Positions 8,970-17,304 of a stretch of 47,951 nt of DNA are shown one piece after another. Both the position numbers and the translations under genes were made by a program. Origin of the DNA: Methanomicrobiales archaeon (GTDB taxonomy: Archaea > Halobacteriota > Methanomicrobia > Methanomicrobiales > Methanospirillaceae); the NCBI GenBank assembly GCA_013415565.1, contig JAAEET010000017.1:1-47951 (forward strand). Direction: 5' to 3'. The notes beneath the pieces are model-generated. The model made no database searches. It was not told the origin of the DNA and worked only from the letters and a program-made list of their open reading frames with translations. Numbering within the stretch: position 1 is the first letter of the stretch; each line of letters starts with the position of its first letter.

Positions 8970-9328
8970 GCAACGGTGTAGCGTGCCCGGTCCTTGAGCT
9001 CCTGCTGTTTGCCGGCATTCCAGCCCGAGACCTCCTGGAGATAACCGGTCACCCGGCTGATCTGGACCACGTCATGGCTCCCGCACTCCGGGCAGACCGG
9101 CTCGCCGCAGAGAGGGCAGTACTCGATGCCCGATATGATATCGTGGGAGCAGTGGCAATGGTCGAGCGGACACATGATCACCAGGTGCTCATCCCCGCAC
9201 CGGGGGCAGGGGGTGGAATCCACGATGAGGTGGCAGGTGTGGCACTTGTAGCGCCGTTCGGCTTCCGGGATATCTTCGAGGCGCCGGTATTTTTTTGCCA
9301 GGTTTTTCTGTTCGTCAGTCCATTGCAT
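8966..9328 (-). CDS. Stand-alone zinc protein resembling the C-terminal tail of NrdD
   Basis: This 120-residue protein carries three metal-binding knuckle regions: [24 protein letters not shown] and [13 protein letters not shown]. The end ([20 protein letters not shown], then DRARY) is the signature of the C-terminal zinc-ribbon tail of class III anaerobic ribonucleotide reductases. The radical-bearing catalytic domain is absent, so it cannot be a reductase itself, although genome annotations often give it that name. It is first in an operon with cbiZ (ATGA overlap). A CTTTAAATC box about 27 bp before ATG 9328 suggests a leaderless mRNA. Function unknown. Confidence 0.82.
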   Translation of the reverse strand: MQWTDEQKNLAKKYRRLEDIPEAERRYKCHTCHLIVDSTPCPRCGDEHLVIMCPLDHCHCSHDIISGIEYCPLCGEPVCPECGSHDVVQISRVTGYLQEVSGWNAGKQQELKDRARYTVA

Positions 9329-9446
9329 ACAGTAAAATGGTCTATTTCCGATTTAAAGTTTTAGAATGGCCGAACCTCTCAAACGGTTCCCGTTCCGCCT
9401 CAGTTGACTCATAGGGTTCATCACCGGTTCAGATTCCGGGTTCTCA

Positions 9447-10082
9447 TCATCGGCGGAAGGGAGCGAACTGTGCTGCGGCTGCAGCCGGATCCGGAGCCTC
9501 GTAGATCTGCCGCCCGACGATGATCCCGTCCACGAGCCCGGCCAGCATTGCGGCATCGCCCCCCTGCGCCCCGACGCCGGGCGAATAGATCTTCAGGTCT
9601 CCGACGATCTGCCGGAGCACTACGATCCGGTCAGGGCGGGTGGCCGGGGCGATGATGCCATCGGCACCGAGGCAGGCGGCGAGCGCGGCGATCCGCTCAG
9701 CGGTTCCGCCGTGATAGAACTCCTCTGCACCGGGATGGCTCATCTCGGCCACGACGTAACATTCCCCTCCTGCATCATGGGCGGACCCGATGCAGGCCGC
9801 GATGGAATCGCTCCCGGTAAACCCATGGCAGATGATGGCGGAAAAGCCGTGAGCGAAAACCTGCCTGGCGATAAGAAGGGTGGTGTTCGGGATGTCGGCC
9901 ACCTTGAAATCGGCGATGAGCGGGAGGCCGAACGAGGCGAGCTCCCGGGCGATTTGCAGGCCGGTGGAGAGGATGAGGGGATAGCCGAGCTTGATGGCGT
10001 CGATATGCGGTGCACACTGCCCGGCGATGCTCAGCGCCTCCTCGCGCCCCTCCACGTCGAGGGCGAGGATCAGCTCGGTCAT
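9447..10082 (-). CDS. pyrF: Orotidine 5'-phosphate decarboxylase
   Basis: PyrF decarboxylates OMP to UMP, the last step of de novo pyrimidine synthesis. This is a 211-residue TIM-barrel with the catalytic cluster D58-F-K60-x2-D63 (DFKVADIPNT) and the phosphate-binding SPGVGAQGG loop near the C-terminus. The length is typical of archaeal forms. Its ATG overlaps the deoxyhypusine synthase stop as ATGA; the longer upstream frame lies inside that gene. It is third in the tiaS-dys-pyrF operon. Confidence 0.95.
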   Translation of the reverse strand: MTELILALDVEGREEALSIAGQCAPHIDAIKLGYPLILSTGLQIARELASFGLPLIADFKVADIPNTTLLIARQVFAHGFSAIICHGFTGSDSIAACIGSAHDAGGECYVVAEMSHPGAEEFYHGGTAERIAALAACLGADGIIAPATRPDRIVVLRQIVGDLKIYSPGVGAQGGDAAMLAGLVDGIIVGRQIYEAPDPAAAAAQFAPFRR

Positions 10083-11008
10083 TGCGCCATCCGCTCCAGG
10101 ACTGCCGCCACCAGGACCGGCAGGGTGATGGTGGCATCGCCGTACACCGTCACGGCTGCCGCCTCTTCGGTGATCTTGCCCCACGACCGGGCTTCATCGA
10201 GGGTGGCGCCCGACAGACCCCCCAGATCGGGCCGGTCACCGGTCAGTTGAACGGCATACGTAAACCCGTTCGGGGTCATCAGCATGCTCTGGAGAATGAA
10301 GTTCTTCGGCACACCGCCCCCCACCGCCAGGACCCCGGCCCGCTTCGCACAGAAACAGGCATCGAGGAGAGCCTTCATGTCGAGGAACGCATCCACGGAG
10401 ATCTTTCCGGACTGCGAATAGAGCCAGCACTGGAGCCCGATCATCGAATCGGCCACCGCCGGGCAGTATACCGGTATTCCGTTCTGTGCGGCGGTTGCCA
10501 GGATCCCCCGGTCGAGCCGCCGGCCGAGCAGGGAGAGGAGCTCCCCGATCGGATAGGTTGCCACCGGATCGAGGAGTGCGAGGCTCTCCTGGATGAATTG
10601 CTCAAAGGTGATGAAGGCGTCGTTCGGCAGGAACACGTCGTAGATGCGGTTGATCTCCTCATGGCGGAGCTCGATATCAGAACACGCGGAAGAACCGTGG
10701 TAATGGCGGCACCCCAGGGCCTCGATAATGTCGTGGGTGAGGTTCGCCCCCGTGCTTACCAGGATATCGATGTGTCCTGCCGAGATGAGATCGCTCACGA
10801 TCTTCCCCATGCCGGCGGGAACCATCGCACCGGCAAGCCCGAAAAATTTCACGGTCTCCGGGTCCCGCAGCATCCGCTCGTAAATGTCGGCCGCCCGTGC
10901 CAGCGCACCGCCATTGTATGCCCCGGCCCGGGAGAGCTGCACCACCAGTTCGTTCACGCTCATCCCGGGACGGATCGCAACCTGTTCGACCGGCTCTCCG
11001 CACTCCAT
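10079..11008 (-). CDS. dys: Deoxyhypusine synthase
   Basis: This enzyme transfers the aminobutyl group of spermidine to a lysine of translation factor aIF5A, the first step of hypusine formation. The 309-residue protein has SGHIDILVSTGANL-type segments, the signature SDIELRHEEINRIYDVF and, near the C-terminus, SWGKI with K278 at the position of the active-site lysine that carries the imine intermediate. Only 6 bp separate it from tiaS upstream, and pyrF overlaps its stop, so it is operonic. Some Methanomicrobia carry two Dys-like genes, and whether this one is the housekeeping copy cannot be told here. Confidence 0.93.
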   Translation of the reverse strand: MECGEPVEQVAIRPGMSVNELVVQLSRAGAYNGGALARAADIYERMLRDPETVKFFGLAGAMVPAGMGKIVSDLISAGHIDILVSTGANLTHDIIEALGCRHYHGSSACSDIELRHEEINRIYDVFLPNDAFITFEQFIQESLALLDPVATYPIGELLSLLGRRLDRGILATAAQNGIPVYCPAVADSMIGLQCWLYSQSGKISVDAFLDMKALLDACFCAKRAGVLAVGGGVPKNFILQSMLMTPNGFTYAVQLTGDRPDLGGLSGATLDEARSWGKITEEAAAVTVYGDATITLPVLVAAVLERMAQ

Positions 11009-11014
11009 GGTACA

Positions 11015-12280
11015 TCATAGGATGTCTGAAGGGTTATAACTGCGTTCCGGCCTCCGGACGACAGAAGGCGGACCCCTGATCAGCGGTTTTGCCAGGTGAC
11101 GGCGGGCGGACGGAGGAACCTCGTACCATCCGCAGGAGAGGTCGCGCTCAATAACGATCCGCTCGGGTTCTCCGGAGCGGCTGCCGCATTTTCGGCACTT
11201 GTACCCTTTTCCGGTTCCGGCGCTGGTCATCCGCTTCCCGCACACCCCGCAGCACGGGGGCCGGATCCGGAGAACCGGTGCCACGATCCGGACCTGGATC
11301 TTCTCCAGGTTGATGCTTCCTCCCTTGTAGCTCCCGGCAGCGGTGACCTCGTCACCAGGGAGGAGGAGCCTGACGATATCCCGGAATCCCCTGGTCGGCT
11401 CGTAGGCCATGCAGCGCACGGTCTCCCCGCGATCACCGATACCGAAGGAAACATGCCCTCCGTGTCCGGTTACCGGAACTGACATGACCGTTCCGCCGAC
11501 CAGGTAGGAACGGCCTTCTCTCAGCTCTCCGATCCGGCCGGGGATGAGATGGGCGTCGGTGCCCTGGTTCGTGAGGAAGACCTGCTCGATCGACGGCTCT
11601 TCGGACCGGACATATCCCCGGGCGGTCGTCACCCATGCCGGGGATTCGCCCCGGATACCGAAGAGCACGGGGTCCGGTGTATGGGGTACACAGACAACCA
11701 CATCGTTCTCCCGGTCGACCGAGTCCCAGGTATGCGGCCAGGTCTCCTCCTCCGCGATGAAGAGGCTCTGCCGGTCGATCCGGCGCGGGGTACCCCAGAG
11801 CCCGGGCTTCCGGTAGGCGAGGAGCTCCGACGTGCCGTCATCGAAATCGCAGGCGGCCGCGGCTGCCGCCCCGATGAGGCCACGACAGTTCTTGTAACCC
11901 CGGTACCGGGCGCCTGACTCCTCGAGGAGGTCGATCGCCTCATCGATCCCGCAGAAGTCCTGTACGGCCTTCCGGTAGAACCACGCCGGGAGGGGGTGTC
12001 CGGTGACAACAACCCCGGGATTGGTGGCATCGCACGCCAGATCGGCGAGCTCGTCCACCAGGCCGCATGCCAGGGAAAATGCCGTATCGGGATCACCTTC
12101 GCACCCGATGCAGATCGCGGCATTCCCCCGGGTCTTGTAGATGACATTGGGGTTCAGACGGACGAGGAAGGTCTCCGTCACCCTGAAGCCCGCCGCAGCG
12201 AGCCGCCGGGCCAGCACTGCCCCGAGGTAGGTCGTGCACATCCCGGCCGGTGAATCCGTATCGTCGATGCCGATCCTCAT
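11015..12280 (-). CDS. tiaS: tRNA(Ile2) 2-agmatinylcytidine synthetase TiaS
   Basis: TiaS ligates agmatine to C34 of the AUA-decoding isoleucine tRNA using ATP, so the anticodon reads AUA and not AUG. The 421-residue protein starts with MRIGIDDTDSPAGMCTTYLG, a catalytic signature of the family. It continues with the RLNPNVIYKTRGNAAI segment, an OB-fold near residues 270-340 and a zinc ribbon (CxxC...CxxC, about 344-366). It is first in an operon with dys and pyrF. It is divergent from a HTH regulator gene, with a perfect inverted repeat at 12282-12304 immediately before its start. Confidence 0.95.
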   Translation of the reverse strand: MRIGIDDTDSPAGMCTTYLGAVLARRLAAAGFRVTETFLVRLNPNVIYKTRGNAAICIGCEGDPDTAFSLACGLVDELADLACDATNPGVVVTGHPLPAWFYRKAVQDFCGIDEAIDLLEESGARYRGYKNCRGLIGAAAAAACDFDDGTSELLAYRKPGLWGTPRRIDRQSLFIAEEETWPHTWDSVDRENDVVVCVPHTPDPVLFGIRGESPAWVTTARGYVRSEEPSIEQVFLTNQGTDAHLIPGRIGELREGRSYLVGGTVMSVPVTGHGGHVSFGIGDRGETVRCMAYEPTRGFRDIVRLLLPGDEVTAAGSYKGGSINLEKIQVRIVAPVLRIRPPCCGVCGKRMTSAGTGKGYKCRKCGSRSGEPERIVIERDLSCGWYEVPPSARRHLAKPLIRGPPSVVRRPERSYNPSDIL

Positions 12281-12281
12281 C

Positions 12282-12304
12282 CTGCATTATTATTTATAAT
12301 GCAG
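12282..12304. promoter_or_regulatory. Perfect 9-bp inverted repeat in the tiaS/regulator intergenic region
   Basis: Arms CTGCATTAT (12282-12290) and ATAATGCAG (12296-12304) flank a 5-bp TATTT spacer. The right part includes a TATA-like TTTATAAT that suits the rightward regulator gene (start 12332). The left arm abuts the tiaS start. A dimeric DNA-binding protein, possibly the adjacent regulator itself, could control both directions from this site (inference). Confidence 0.6.
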
Positions 12305-12331
12305 AGCGCTATATCCATTCTCAAAGGAGAA

Positions 12332-13249
12332 ATGTCACAGGATCGCCTCCTCCAGATGGTCGTCTCCGTACTCCTCATGGCCGGGTTCCGGGTCTCGGAA
12401 CGCTTCTCCATGCGGCCGCGAAGCTTTGACCTTATCACCAGCAACCGTGAGATGCTCCTCGTCATCAAGGTGGTCTCGCACATCGACAGCGTGAGCGAGG
12501 AGACCGCCCGTGACCTCGACCACATTGCCCGGTACCTGAAAGGCTCGCCCCTGATCATCGGCGAACGGGCTCGGGATGCGGACCTCGAACGCGGAGCGGT
12601 CTATGTGAGGTACGGGATCTATGCAGTGAGTGTCGCCACACTCTATGACGCCCTGGTCGAGCAGATCCCACCCCTGGTATACGCATCACCCGGCGGCCTG
12701 TATGTCAATATCAACGGGGAAGTCCTCCGGGAAGAGCGGGAGCGCCGGAACCTCTCGCTCGGTGACCTCGGAACCCTCCTCGGCGTATCCCGGCGGACCA
12801 TCAGCAAGTACGAGAGCGGGATGGGGACGACGCTGGATATCGCCCTCAAGATCGAGGAGATTTTCGATACCGCCCTTGTCCGCTCCATCGATCTCGTGAA
12901 GTACGAATCCCACTTCTCCGACGAGCCCGAACATCAGCGGGAGGATCTCCCAATGGGATTCCTGGAACGGATGGGGATGAAGCTCCATACCCTTCAGCGG
13001 GCACCGTTCCAGGCCCTCATCGAGTTCTCCAACCATACCATCCTTACCGGATACGGGCAGGCGAGCAAGGTGGTCAAGCGCGCCGCGCTGATCGGAAACA
13101 TCTCCCAGGTGACCGGATCCCATGCCATGTGCGTGATCACCGATTACCACAAGCAGAAAAAGATCGGGAGTACGCTGGTGATTGGTGAGCAGCGACTGCA
13201 CAGGATTGCAGACGGAGAAGAGCTCATCGAAATGATCGATAATTCATAA
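12332..13249 (+). CDS. Archaeal HTH transcriptional regulator (COG1395-like)
   Basis: A 305-residue archaea-specific regulator. Residues 1-115 form a restriction-endonuclease-like alpha/beta domain (MLLVIKVVSHIDSVSEE...). A Cro/CI-type HTH lies near 130-155 (LSLGDLGTLLGVSRRTISKY), followed by a C-terminal domain of about 140 residues. ATG 12332 is preferred because GGAG lies just upstream and the likely transcription start (27 bp past the TATA at 12293-12300) is after the alternative ATG 12299, which sits inside the palindrome. Its targets are unknown; the palindrome suggests autoregulation. The thermosome promoter begins right at its stop codon. Confidence 0.85.
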   Translation: MSQDRLLQMVVSVLLMAGFRVSERFSMRPRSFDLITSNREMLLVIKVVSHIDSVSEETARDLDHIARYLKGSPLIIGERARDADLERGAVYVRYGIYAVSVATLYDALVEQIPPLVYASPGGLYVNINGEVLREERERRNLSLGDLGTLLGVSRRTISKYESGMGTTLDIALKIEEIFDTALVRSIDLVKYESHFSDEPEHQREDLPMGFLERMGMKLHTLQRAPFQALIEFSNHTILTGYGQASKVVKRAALIGNISQVTGSHAMCVITDYHKQKKIGSTLVIGEQRLHRIADGEELIEMIDNS

Positions 13250-13260
13250 TTTTTATATAG
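13250..13260 (+). promoter_or_regulatory. Strong TATA box of the thermosome gene
   Basis: TTTTTATATAG directly follows the regulator stop codon. The predicted transcription start is near 13281, leaving a leader of about 20 nt with a GGTGA ribosome site at 13291-13295 before ATG 13301. Confidence 0.65.
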
Positions 13261-13300
13261 AACCACAAACCAATTTTATCGCTACAAAGTGGTGAATACC

Positions 13301-14965
13301 ATGGCACAGCAGCTTGGAGGACAACCAATTCTCATCCTGAAAGAAGGAAGTTCACGCACCCGTGGACGTGATGCACAGGGCATGAACATCACCGCCGCAA
13401 AGGCGGTAGCAAGCGCCGTACGGACCACGCTCGGGCCGAAGGGCATGGACAAGATGCTCGTCGACACCATCGGGGACGTCGTCATCACCAACGATGGCGT
13501 CACGATCCTGAAAGAGATGGATATCGAGCACCCGGCCGCCAAGATGATGGTGGAGATCGCCAAGACCCAGGACGACGAGGTCGGCGACGGCACCACCTCC
13601 GCGGTGGTCATTGCCGGCGAACTCCTGAAGCGTGCCGAGGATCTGCTCGAACAGGACGTTCACCCCACCGTCATCGCCCAGGGATACCGTCAGGCGGCAG
13701 AGAAGGCCCAGGAGATCCTGAAAGGAATCGCGGTCACCATCAAGGCCACCGACAGCGCCATGCTCCGGAAGATCGCCGAGACCGCCATGACCGGCAAGGG
13801 CGCAGAGGCCTCCAAGGAGAAACTCTGCGAGCTCGTGGTCAAGGCCGTCATGATGGTTGCCGATGAAGACGGGACCGTCGACAAGGACAACATTAAAGTC
13901 GAGAAGAAGGTCGGCGGATCCATCGACAACTCTGAGATCGTCGAGGGTGTCCTGATCGACAAGGAGCGTGTCCACCCAGCCATGCCGAAGAAGGTGAAGG
14001 ACGCCAAGATCCTCCTCCTGAATGCGGCGGTCGAGTTCAAGAAGACCGAGGTGGATGCCGAGATCAACATCACCAGCCCCGACCAGCTCCAGGCCTTCCT
14101 CGACGAGGAAGAGCGGATGATCAAGGGCATTGTCGACAAGATTGTCGACTCCGGTGCAAACGTCCTCTTCTGCCAGAAGGGAATTGACGATATCGCCCAG
14201 CACTACCTTGCCAAGGCCGGTGTCTTCGCCATCCGGCGGGTCAAGAAGAGCGATATGGAGAAGCTCGCCCGGGCAACCGGCGGCAGCCTCATCTCCAGCA
14301 TCGACGCCATCAGCGGGGAGGAACTCGGCTATGCCGGACTCGTCGAGGAGAAGAAAGTCTCCGGCGAGGAGATGGTCTTTGTGGTGGAGTGCCGGAATCC
14401 GAAGGCGGTCTCCCTCATCGTCCGCGGCGGAACCGAGCATGTGGTCGACGAGATCGAGCGTGCGGTTGAGGATGCGCTCAGGGTCGTCGGCGTGGTGTTC
14501 GAGGACAAGAAACTGGTTGCCGGAGGCGGCTCTCCCGAGATCGAGCTTTCGCTCCGCCTCAGGGAATACGCGGCGAGTGTCGGCGGTCGCGCCCAGCTCG
14601 CCATCGAAGCCTTTGCCAACGCCCTCGAGATCATCCCGAGAACGCTCGCGGAGAACGCCGGTCTCGACCCCATCGACATGTTGGTTGAGCTCCGCGCCGC
14701 CCACGAGAAGGGCAAGAAGACGGTCGGCCTGAACGTGTTCGAGGGCAAGTCCGAGGACATGCTCAAGACCGGTGTGGTTGAGCCGCTCCGGGTCAAGACC
14801 CAGGCCATCGCCAGCGCTGCCGAGGCAGCGGTCATGATCCTCCGGATCGACGACGTCATCGCCGCCTCCAAGAGCGCTGTGCCGGAGGGTATGCCTCCGG
14901 GCGGCCCCGGCGGCATGGGCGGCATGGGTGGCATGCCCGGCGGCATGGGCGGCATGGAATTCTAG
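13301..14965 (+). CDS. Thermosome subunit (group II chaperonin)
   Basis: A 554-residue subunit of the ATP-driven double-ring archaeal chaperonin that refolds cytosolic proteins. Hallmarks are [11 protein letters not shown] (phosphate loop), NDGVTIL, and GDGTTS at residues 95-100. Normal apical and equatorial domains follow, and the flexible tail is rich in Gly-Gly-Met, as in other methanogen thermosomes. ATG 13301 (MAQQLGGQP) follows a GGTGA ribosome site; GTG 13289 is in frame but overlaps that site. The strong TATA box and very biased codon use fit high expression. A T-run at 14997-15002 follows. Confidence 0.97.
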   Translation: MAQQLGGQPILILKEGSSRTRGRDAQGMNITAAKAVASAVRTTLGPKGMDKMLVDTIGDVVITNDGVTILKEMDIEHPAAKMMVEIAKTQDDEVGDGTTSAVVIAGELLKRAEDLLEQDVHPTVIAQGYRQAAEKAQEILKGIAVTIKATDSAMLRKIAETAMTGKGAEASKEKLCELVVKAVMMVADEDGTVDKDNIKVEKKVGGSIDNSEIVEGVLIDKERVHPAMPKKVKDAKILLLNAAVEFKKTEVDAEINITSPDQLQAFLDEEERMIKGIVDKIVDSGANVLFCQKGIDDIAQHYLAKAGVFAIRRVKKSDMEKLARATGGSLISSIDAISGEELGYAGLVEEKKVSGEEMVFVVECRNPKAVSLIVRGGTEHVVDEIERAVEDALRVVGVVFEDKKLVAGGGSPEIELSLRLREYAASVGGRAQLAIEAFANALEIIPRTLAENAGLDPIDMLVELRAAHEKGKKTVGLNVFEGKSEDMLKTGVVEPLRVKTQAIASAAEAAVMILRIDDVIAASKSAVPEGMPPGGPGGMGGMGGMPGGMGGMEF

Positions 14966-14996
14966 ATCGCCCTGTCTTCCAGCCACAACACAATAC

Positions 14997-15002
14997 TTTT
15001 TT
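14997..15002 (+). terminator. T-run terminator after thermosome gene
   Basis: Six Ts lie 31 bp after the stop, before the promoter of the next gene at about 15026. Confidence 0.5.
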
Positions 15003-15057
15003 CCCTCTTCCCGGGACAGGACTACTTTCTTATAGACCGATCCCCGAATTATCATAC

Positions 15058-15420
15058 ATGATGGACCGGTTTGTGTTCACGAAGTACCGGACCACGTGCT
15101 ACAACTGCGGGAAGGAAGCTGATCAGGTCATCAAGGCAGTCCCTTACCAGGCACAGGTCATCTGCGAAAACTGCGGCGCCACCAGGATATTTATCCCGCG
15201 GATCGAGGATGTGACCCAAGAAGGAAGTTATACCCCCATCGGCTGTTTCGATGTCTGGCAGCTGGTAACCCCCGCGAGCTGCCGGCACTGCCGGGTCACC
15301 GGCCCCCATGACATGACCATCGGGTGCAGCCACTTTACCGTCCGGTGCCGGAACTGCGGATTCACCCACTTCTATAAGTTCGACCTGGAGTATATCGGCC
15401 AGTGCCCGATAGAAGAATAA
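15058..15420 (+). CDS. Cysteine-rich zinc-ribbon protein, unknown function
   Basis: A 120-residue protein with eleven cysteines, including four CxxC pairs (CYNC, CENC, CRHC, CRNC) that could form two zinc ribbons or hold an iron-sulfur site. No family is recognised with confidence. It follows the thermosome but has its own TTCTTATAG promoter element about 27 bp upstream, so the message is probably leaderless. Two adjacent ATGs (15058 and 15061) are both possible starts. It converges on porD with only 9 bp between the stop codons. Confidence 0.75.
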   Translation: MMDRFVFTKYRTTCYNCGKEADQVIKAVPYQAQVICENCGATRIFIPRIEDVTQEGSYTPIGCFDVWQLVTPASCRHCRVTGPHDMTIGCSHFTVRCRNCGFTHFYKFDLEYIGQCPIEE

Positions 15421-15437
15421 AAAAGGTACCTATTTTT
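15417..15437. terminator. Bidirectional terminator between zinc-ribbon gene and porD
   Basis: A nearly palindromic A-run/GGTACC/T-run element gives T-rich transcripts in both directions, ending the rightward zinc-ribbon message and the leftward por operon. Confidence 0.5.
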
Positions 15438-15675
15438 CTTCCCGCTCCATGGTGATCGCCTTTTTCGGGCACTCACGGGCGCAGATTCCGCATCCCTTGC
15501 AGAACTCGAGGTCAACCTCGAGCTCTTCATCGATTGCCGCATCGGGGCAGTACATGGCGCAGAGACCGCAGGCATTACACTGTTCCTTATCAACCACGGG
15601 TTTGAACACCCGCCAGGAACCCGTTTTTCCCGAGGCTCCCTTTTTGGGCCTGCTCATGGCCAGACGCTCGCTCAT
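15430..15675 (-). CDS. porD: 2-oxoacid:ferredoxin oxidoreductase delta subunit (2x[4Fe-4S])
   Basis: An 81-residue ferredoxin-like subunit with two complete cluster motifs, CNACGLCAMYCPDA and CKGCGICARECPKK, carrying two [4Fe-4S] clusters that pass electrons from the TPP site to external ferredoxin. The about 25-residue basic N-terminus before the ferredoxin fold is usual for PorD. It overlaps porC by an ATGA junction and is last in the porBACD operon. Confidence 0.93.
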   Translation of the reverse strand: MSERLAMSRPKKGASGKTGSWRVFKPVVDKEQCNACGLCAMYCPDAAIDEELEVDLEFCKGCGICARECPKKAITMEREEK

Positions 15676-16199
15676 ACCACCAGCTCCTGAAAGGCGGCCT
15701 CGGCCGCCTTCACGTTCCGGTCATCTGAAAACATCTCTGAAATCGCAGTTTTGGCCGAGTCCATGGAGACGATCCCCATCTTTGCCAGCGCTCCGATTAC
15801 CGGTGTATTCAGGATCGGGCTCCCGGCGATGACCAGGTTCAGGGACAGCGCGATCCCGGTAAGATCCACCGAGTAGGTTGTGTGACCGGGGACCTCATGT
15901 TCTCCGGTTGCATTGAGGATCACTTTCCCATCCGGTTTCAGACCATGGAAAACGTCCACCACCTCCATGACGCTGGTATCGAGAACCACCACCAGGTCGG
16001 GATTCCGGATCTGGCTGTAGACGCGGATGGGGCGGTCATCGATCCGCACGTAGGAGACCACCGGGGCCCCCCGCCGCTCAGCGCCGTAGAACGGGCACGC
16101 CGTGGCATATTTTCCGTCACGGAAGGCCGCCAGGGCGAGCAGCCGTGCGGCCGTCACCCCGCCCTGGCCGCCGCGGGAGTGAATCCGGATCTCATACAT
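15672..16199 (-). CDS. porC: 2-oxoacid:ferredoxin oxidoreductase gamma subunit
   Basis: A 175-residue gamma subunit with the domain signature IHSRGGQGGVTAARLLA at the N-terminus and FYGAERRGAPV further in. It binds between alpha and beta subunits and helps hold CoA. Start ATG 16199 overlaps the end of porA by 8 nt, and its stop overlaps porD, so all four subunits are co-translated. Confidence 0.93.
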   Translation of the reverse strand: MYEIRIHSRGGQGGVTAARLLALAAFRDGKYATACPFYGAERRGAPVVSYVRIDDRPIRVYSQIRNPDLVVVLDTSVMEVVDVFHGLKPDGKVILNATGEHEVPGHTTYSVDLTGIALSLNLVIAGSPILNTPVIGALAKMGIVSMDSAKTAISEMFSDDRNVKAAEAAFQELVV

Positions 16200-17304
16200 T
16201 GCCGTTCACCCCGAACCACCGTTCTTCACCGGGTTTGTGCTCCCGGACAAAGGATGCAATATCGTCAAAGGTGACCTCCTGGCCGCCGAGCCCGGCGATT
16301 ACGCTGTAGGGATCGACCCGGTACTTGCTCTTCAGGCTGTGGGCGAGAATACCGCCGAAACCGAACGAGTAGTCACGGTCGATGACCACCAGATCACGGT
16401 CGCCGAGATCGAGTTCCGGGAACGGCCGGAGCCACCTGATGCGGAGCGATCCTGCCCGTATCCCCTCCGCACGAAGCTTATCGACGGCAACCTCCGCCTC
16501 TTTCCCGAGGGTTCCCAAGGCGATCACCACCACATCGGCATCCTCGTACCTATACTCCTCGGCCGTGCCGTACGAACGCCCGAACCGTTCCGCAAAATCC
16601 CGCTCGGTCTCTGCAATGACCCCGACCGAACGGCGCATGGATCGTTCGATATCCCATCGGAATCTGAAGTAATCGTCCGGCCCGGTCAGCGTTCCGTATC
16701 CGGCCGGGTGCTCCGTATCGATGGCATGGGGGAGATCGATCGGGGGAACGAAGTCCCCGGGATGGAGGGTCTCGAGCCGCTGCATGCTGTGGGAGAGGAC
16801 GAAACCGTCGAGATTGATCATGACCGGGAGCAGAACGTCCCGGTGCTCGGCAATCCTGAAGGCCATGATGGTGGCATCATACGCCTCCTGGACCGTGCTC
16901 ACGTACACCTGCAGCCACCCCGTGTCCCGTTCCTGGAGCGAATCGGTATGCTCGGCCCAGACATTCCATCCCGGGCCGAGGGCACGGTTGACATTTGCCA
17001 TCACGATCGGGAGGCGGGCCCCGGCCGCCCAGTTGACCATCTCGTGCATGTACATCAGGCCGTGAGAGCTCGTGGCCGTGAAGGTCCGGACTCCGGTGAC
17101 GCTGGCTCCGATGCAGGCTGCCATGGCCGAATGCTCGCTTTCCACCGGGATATACCGGCAGTCGAGTTCTCCCGTGGTCACGTACTCGGCGATCTGTTCG
17201 ACGATTTCCGTCTGGGGGGTGATTGGGTAGGCTGCAACAACCGACGGTCTGACCTCCTTGACCGCTGCAGCGACCGCCTTGTTGCCCGTGGCGATGGTCA
17301 GCAT
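16192..17304 (-). CDS. porA: Pyruvate-type ferredoxin oxidoreductase alpha subunit
   Basis: A 370-residue alpha subunit. The N-terminal pyrimidine-binding domain has AAYPITPQTEIVE and PVESEHSAMAA, and a RDTGWLQVYV segment follows; the substrate loop GFVLSHSMQ resembles pyruvate rather than 2-oxoglutarate enzymes. The complex interconverts pyruvate, CoA and acetyl-CoA with reduced ferredoxin; autotrophic methanogens mostly run it toward pyruvate synthesis. A 2-ketoisovalerate specificity cannot be excluded. It overlaps porB and porC at its ends. Confidence 0.9.
   Translation of the reverse strand: MLTIATGNKAVAAAVKEVRPSVVAAYPITPQTEIVEQIAEYVTTGELDCRYIPVESEHSAMAACIGASVTGVRTFTATSSHGLMYMHEMVNWAAGARLPIVMANVNRALGPGWNVWAEHTDSLQERDTGWLQVYVSTVQEAYDATIMAFRIAEHRDVLLPVMINLDGFVLSHSMQRLETLHPGDFVPPIDLPHAIDTEHPAGYGTLTGPDDYFRFRWDIERSMRRSVGVIAETERDFAERFGRSYGTAEEYRYEDADVVVIALGTLGKEAEVAVDKLRAEGIRAGSLRIRWLRPFPELDLGDRDLVVIDRDYSFGFGGILAHSLKSKYRVDPYSVIAGLGGQEVTFDDIASFVREHKPGEERWFGVNGNV

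Noticed and set aside
14886-14962. Tandem-repeat appearance at the end of the thermosome gene
   Set aside because: It encodes the Gly-Gly-Met tail usual for archaeal thermosomes, not a separate DNA repeat element.
13352-15055. 567-codon open frame antisense to the thermosome gene
   Set aside because: It is the complement of a clear chaperonin gene with strong codon bias in GC-rich DNA. Its translation has no domain, only low-complexity Asp/Leu/Val-rich sequence.
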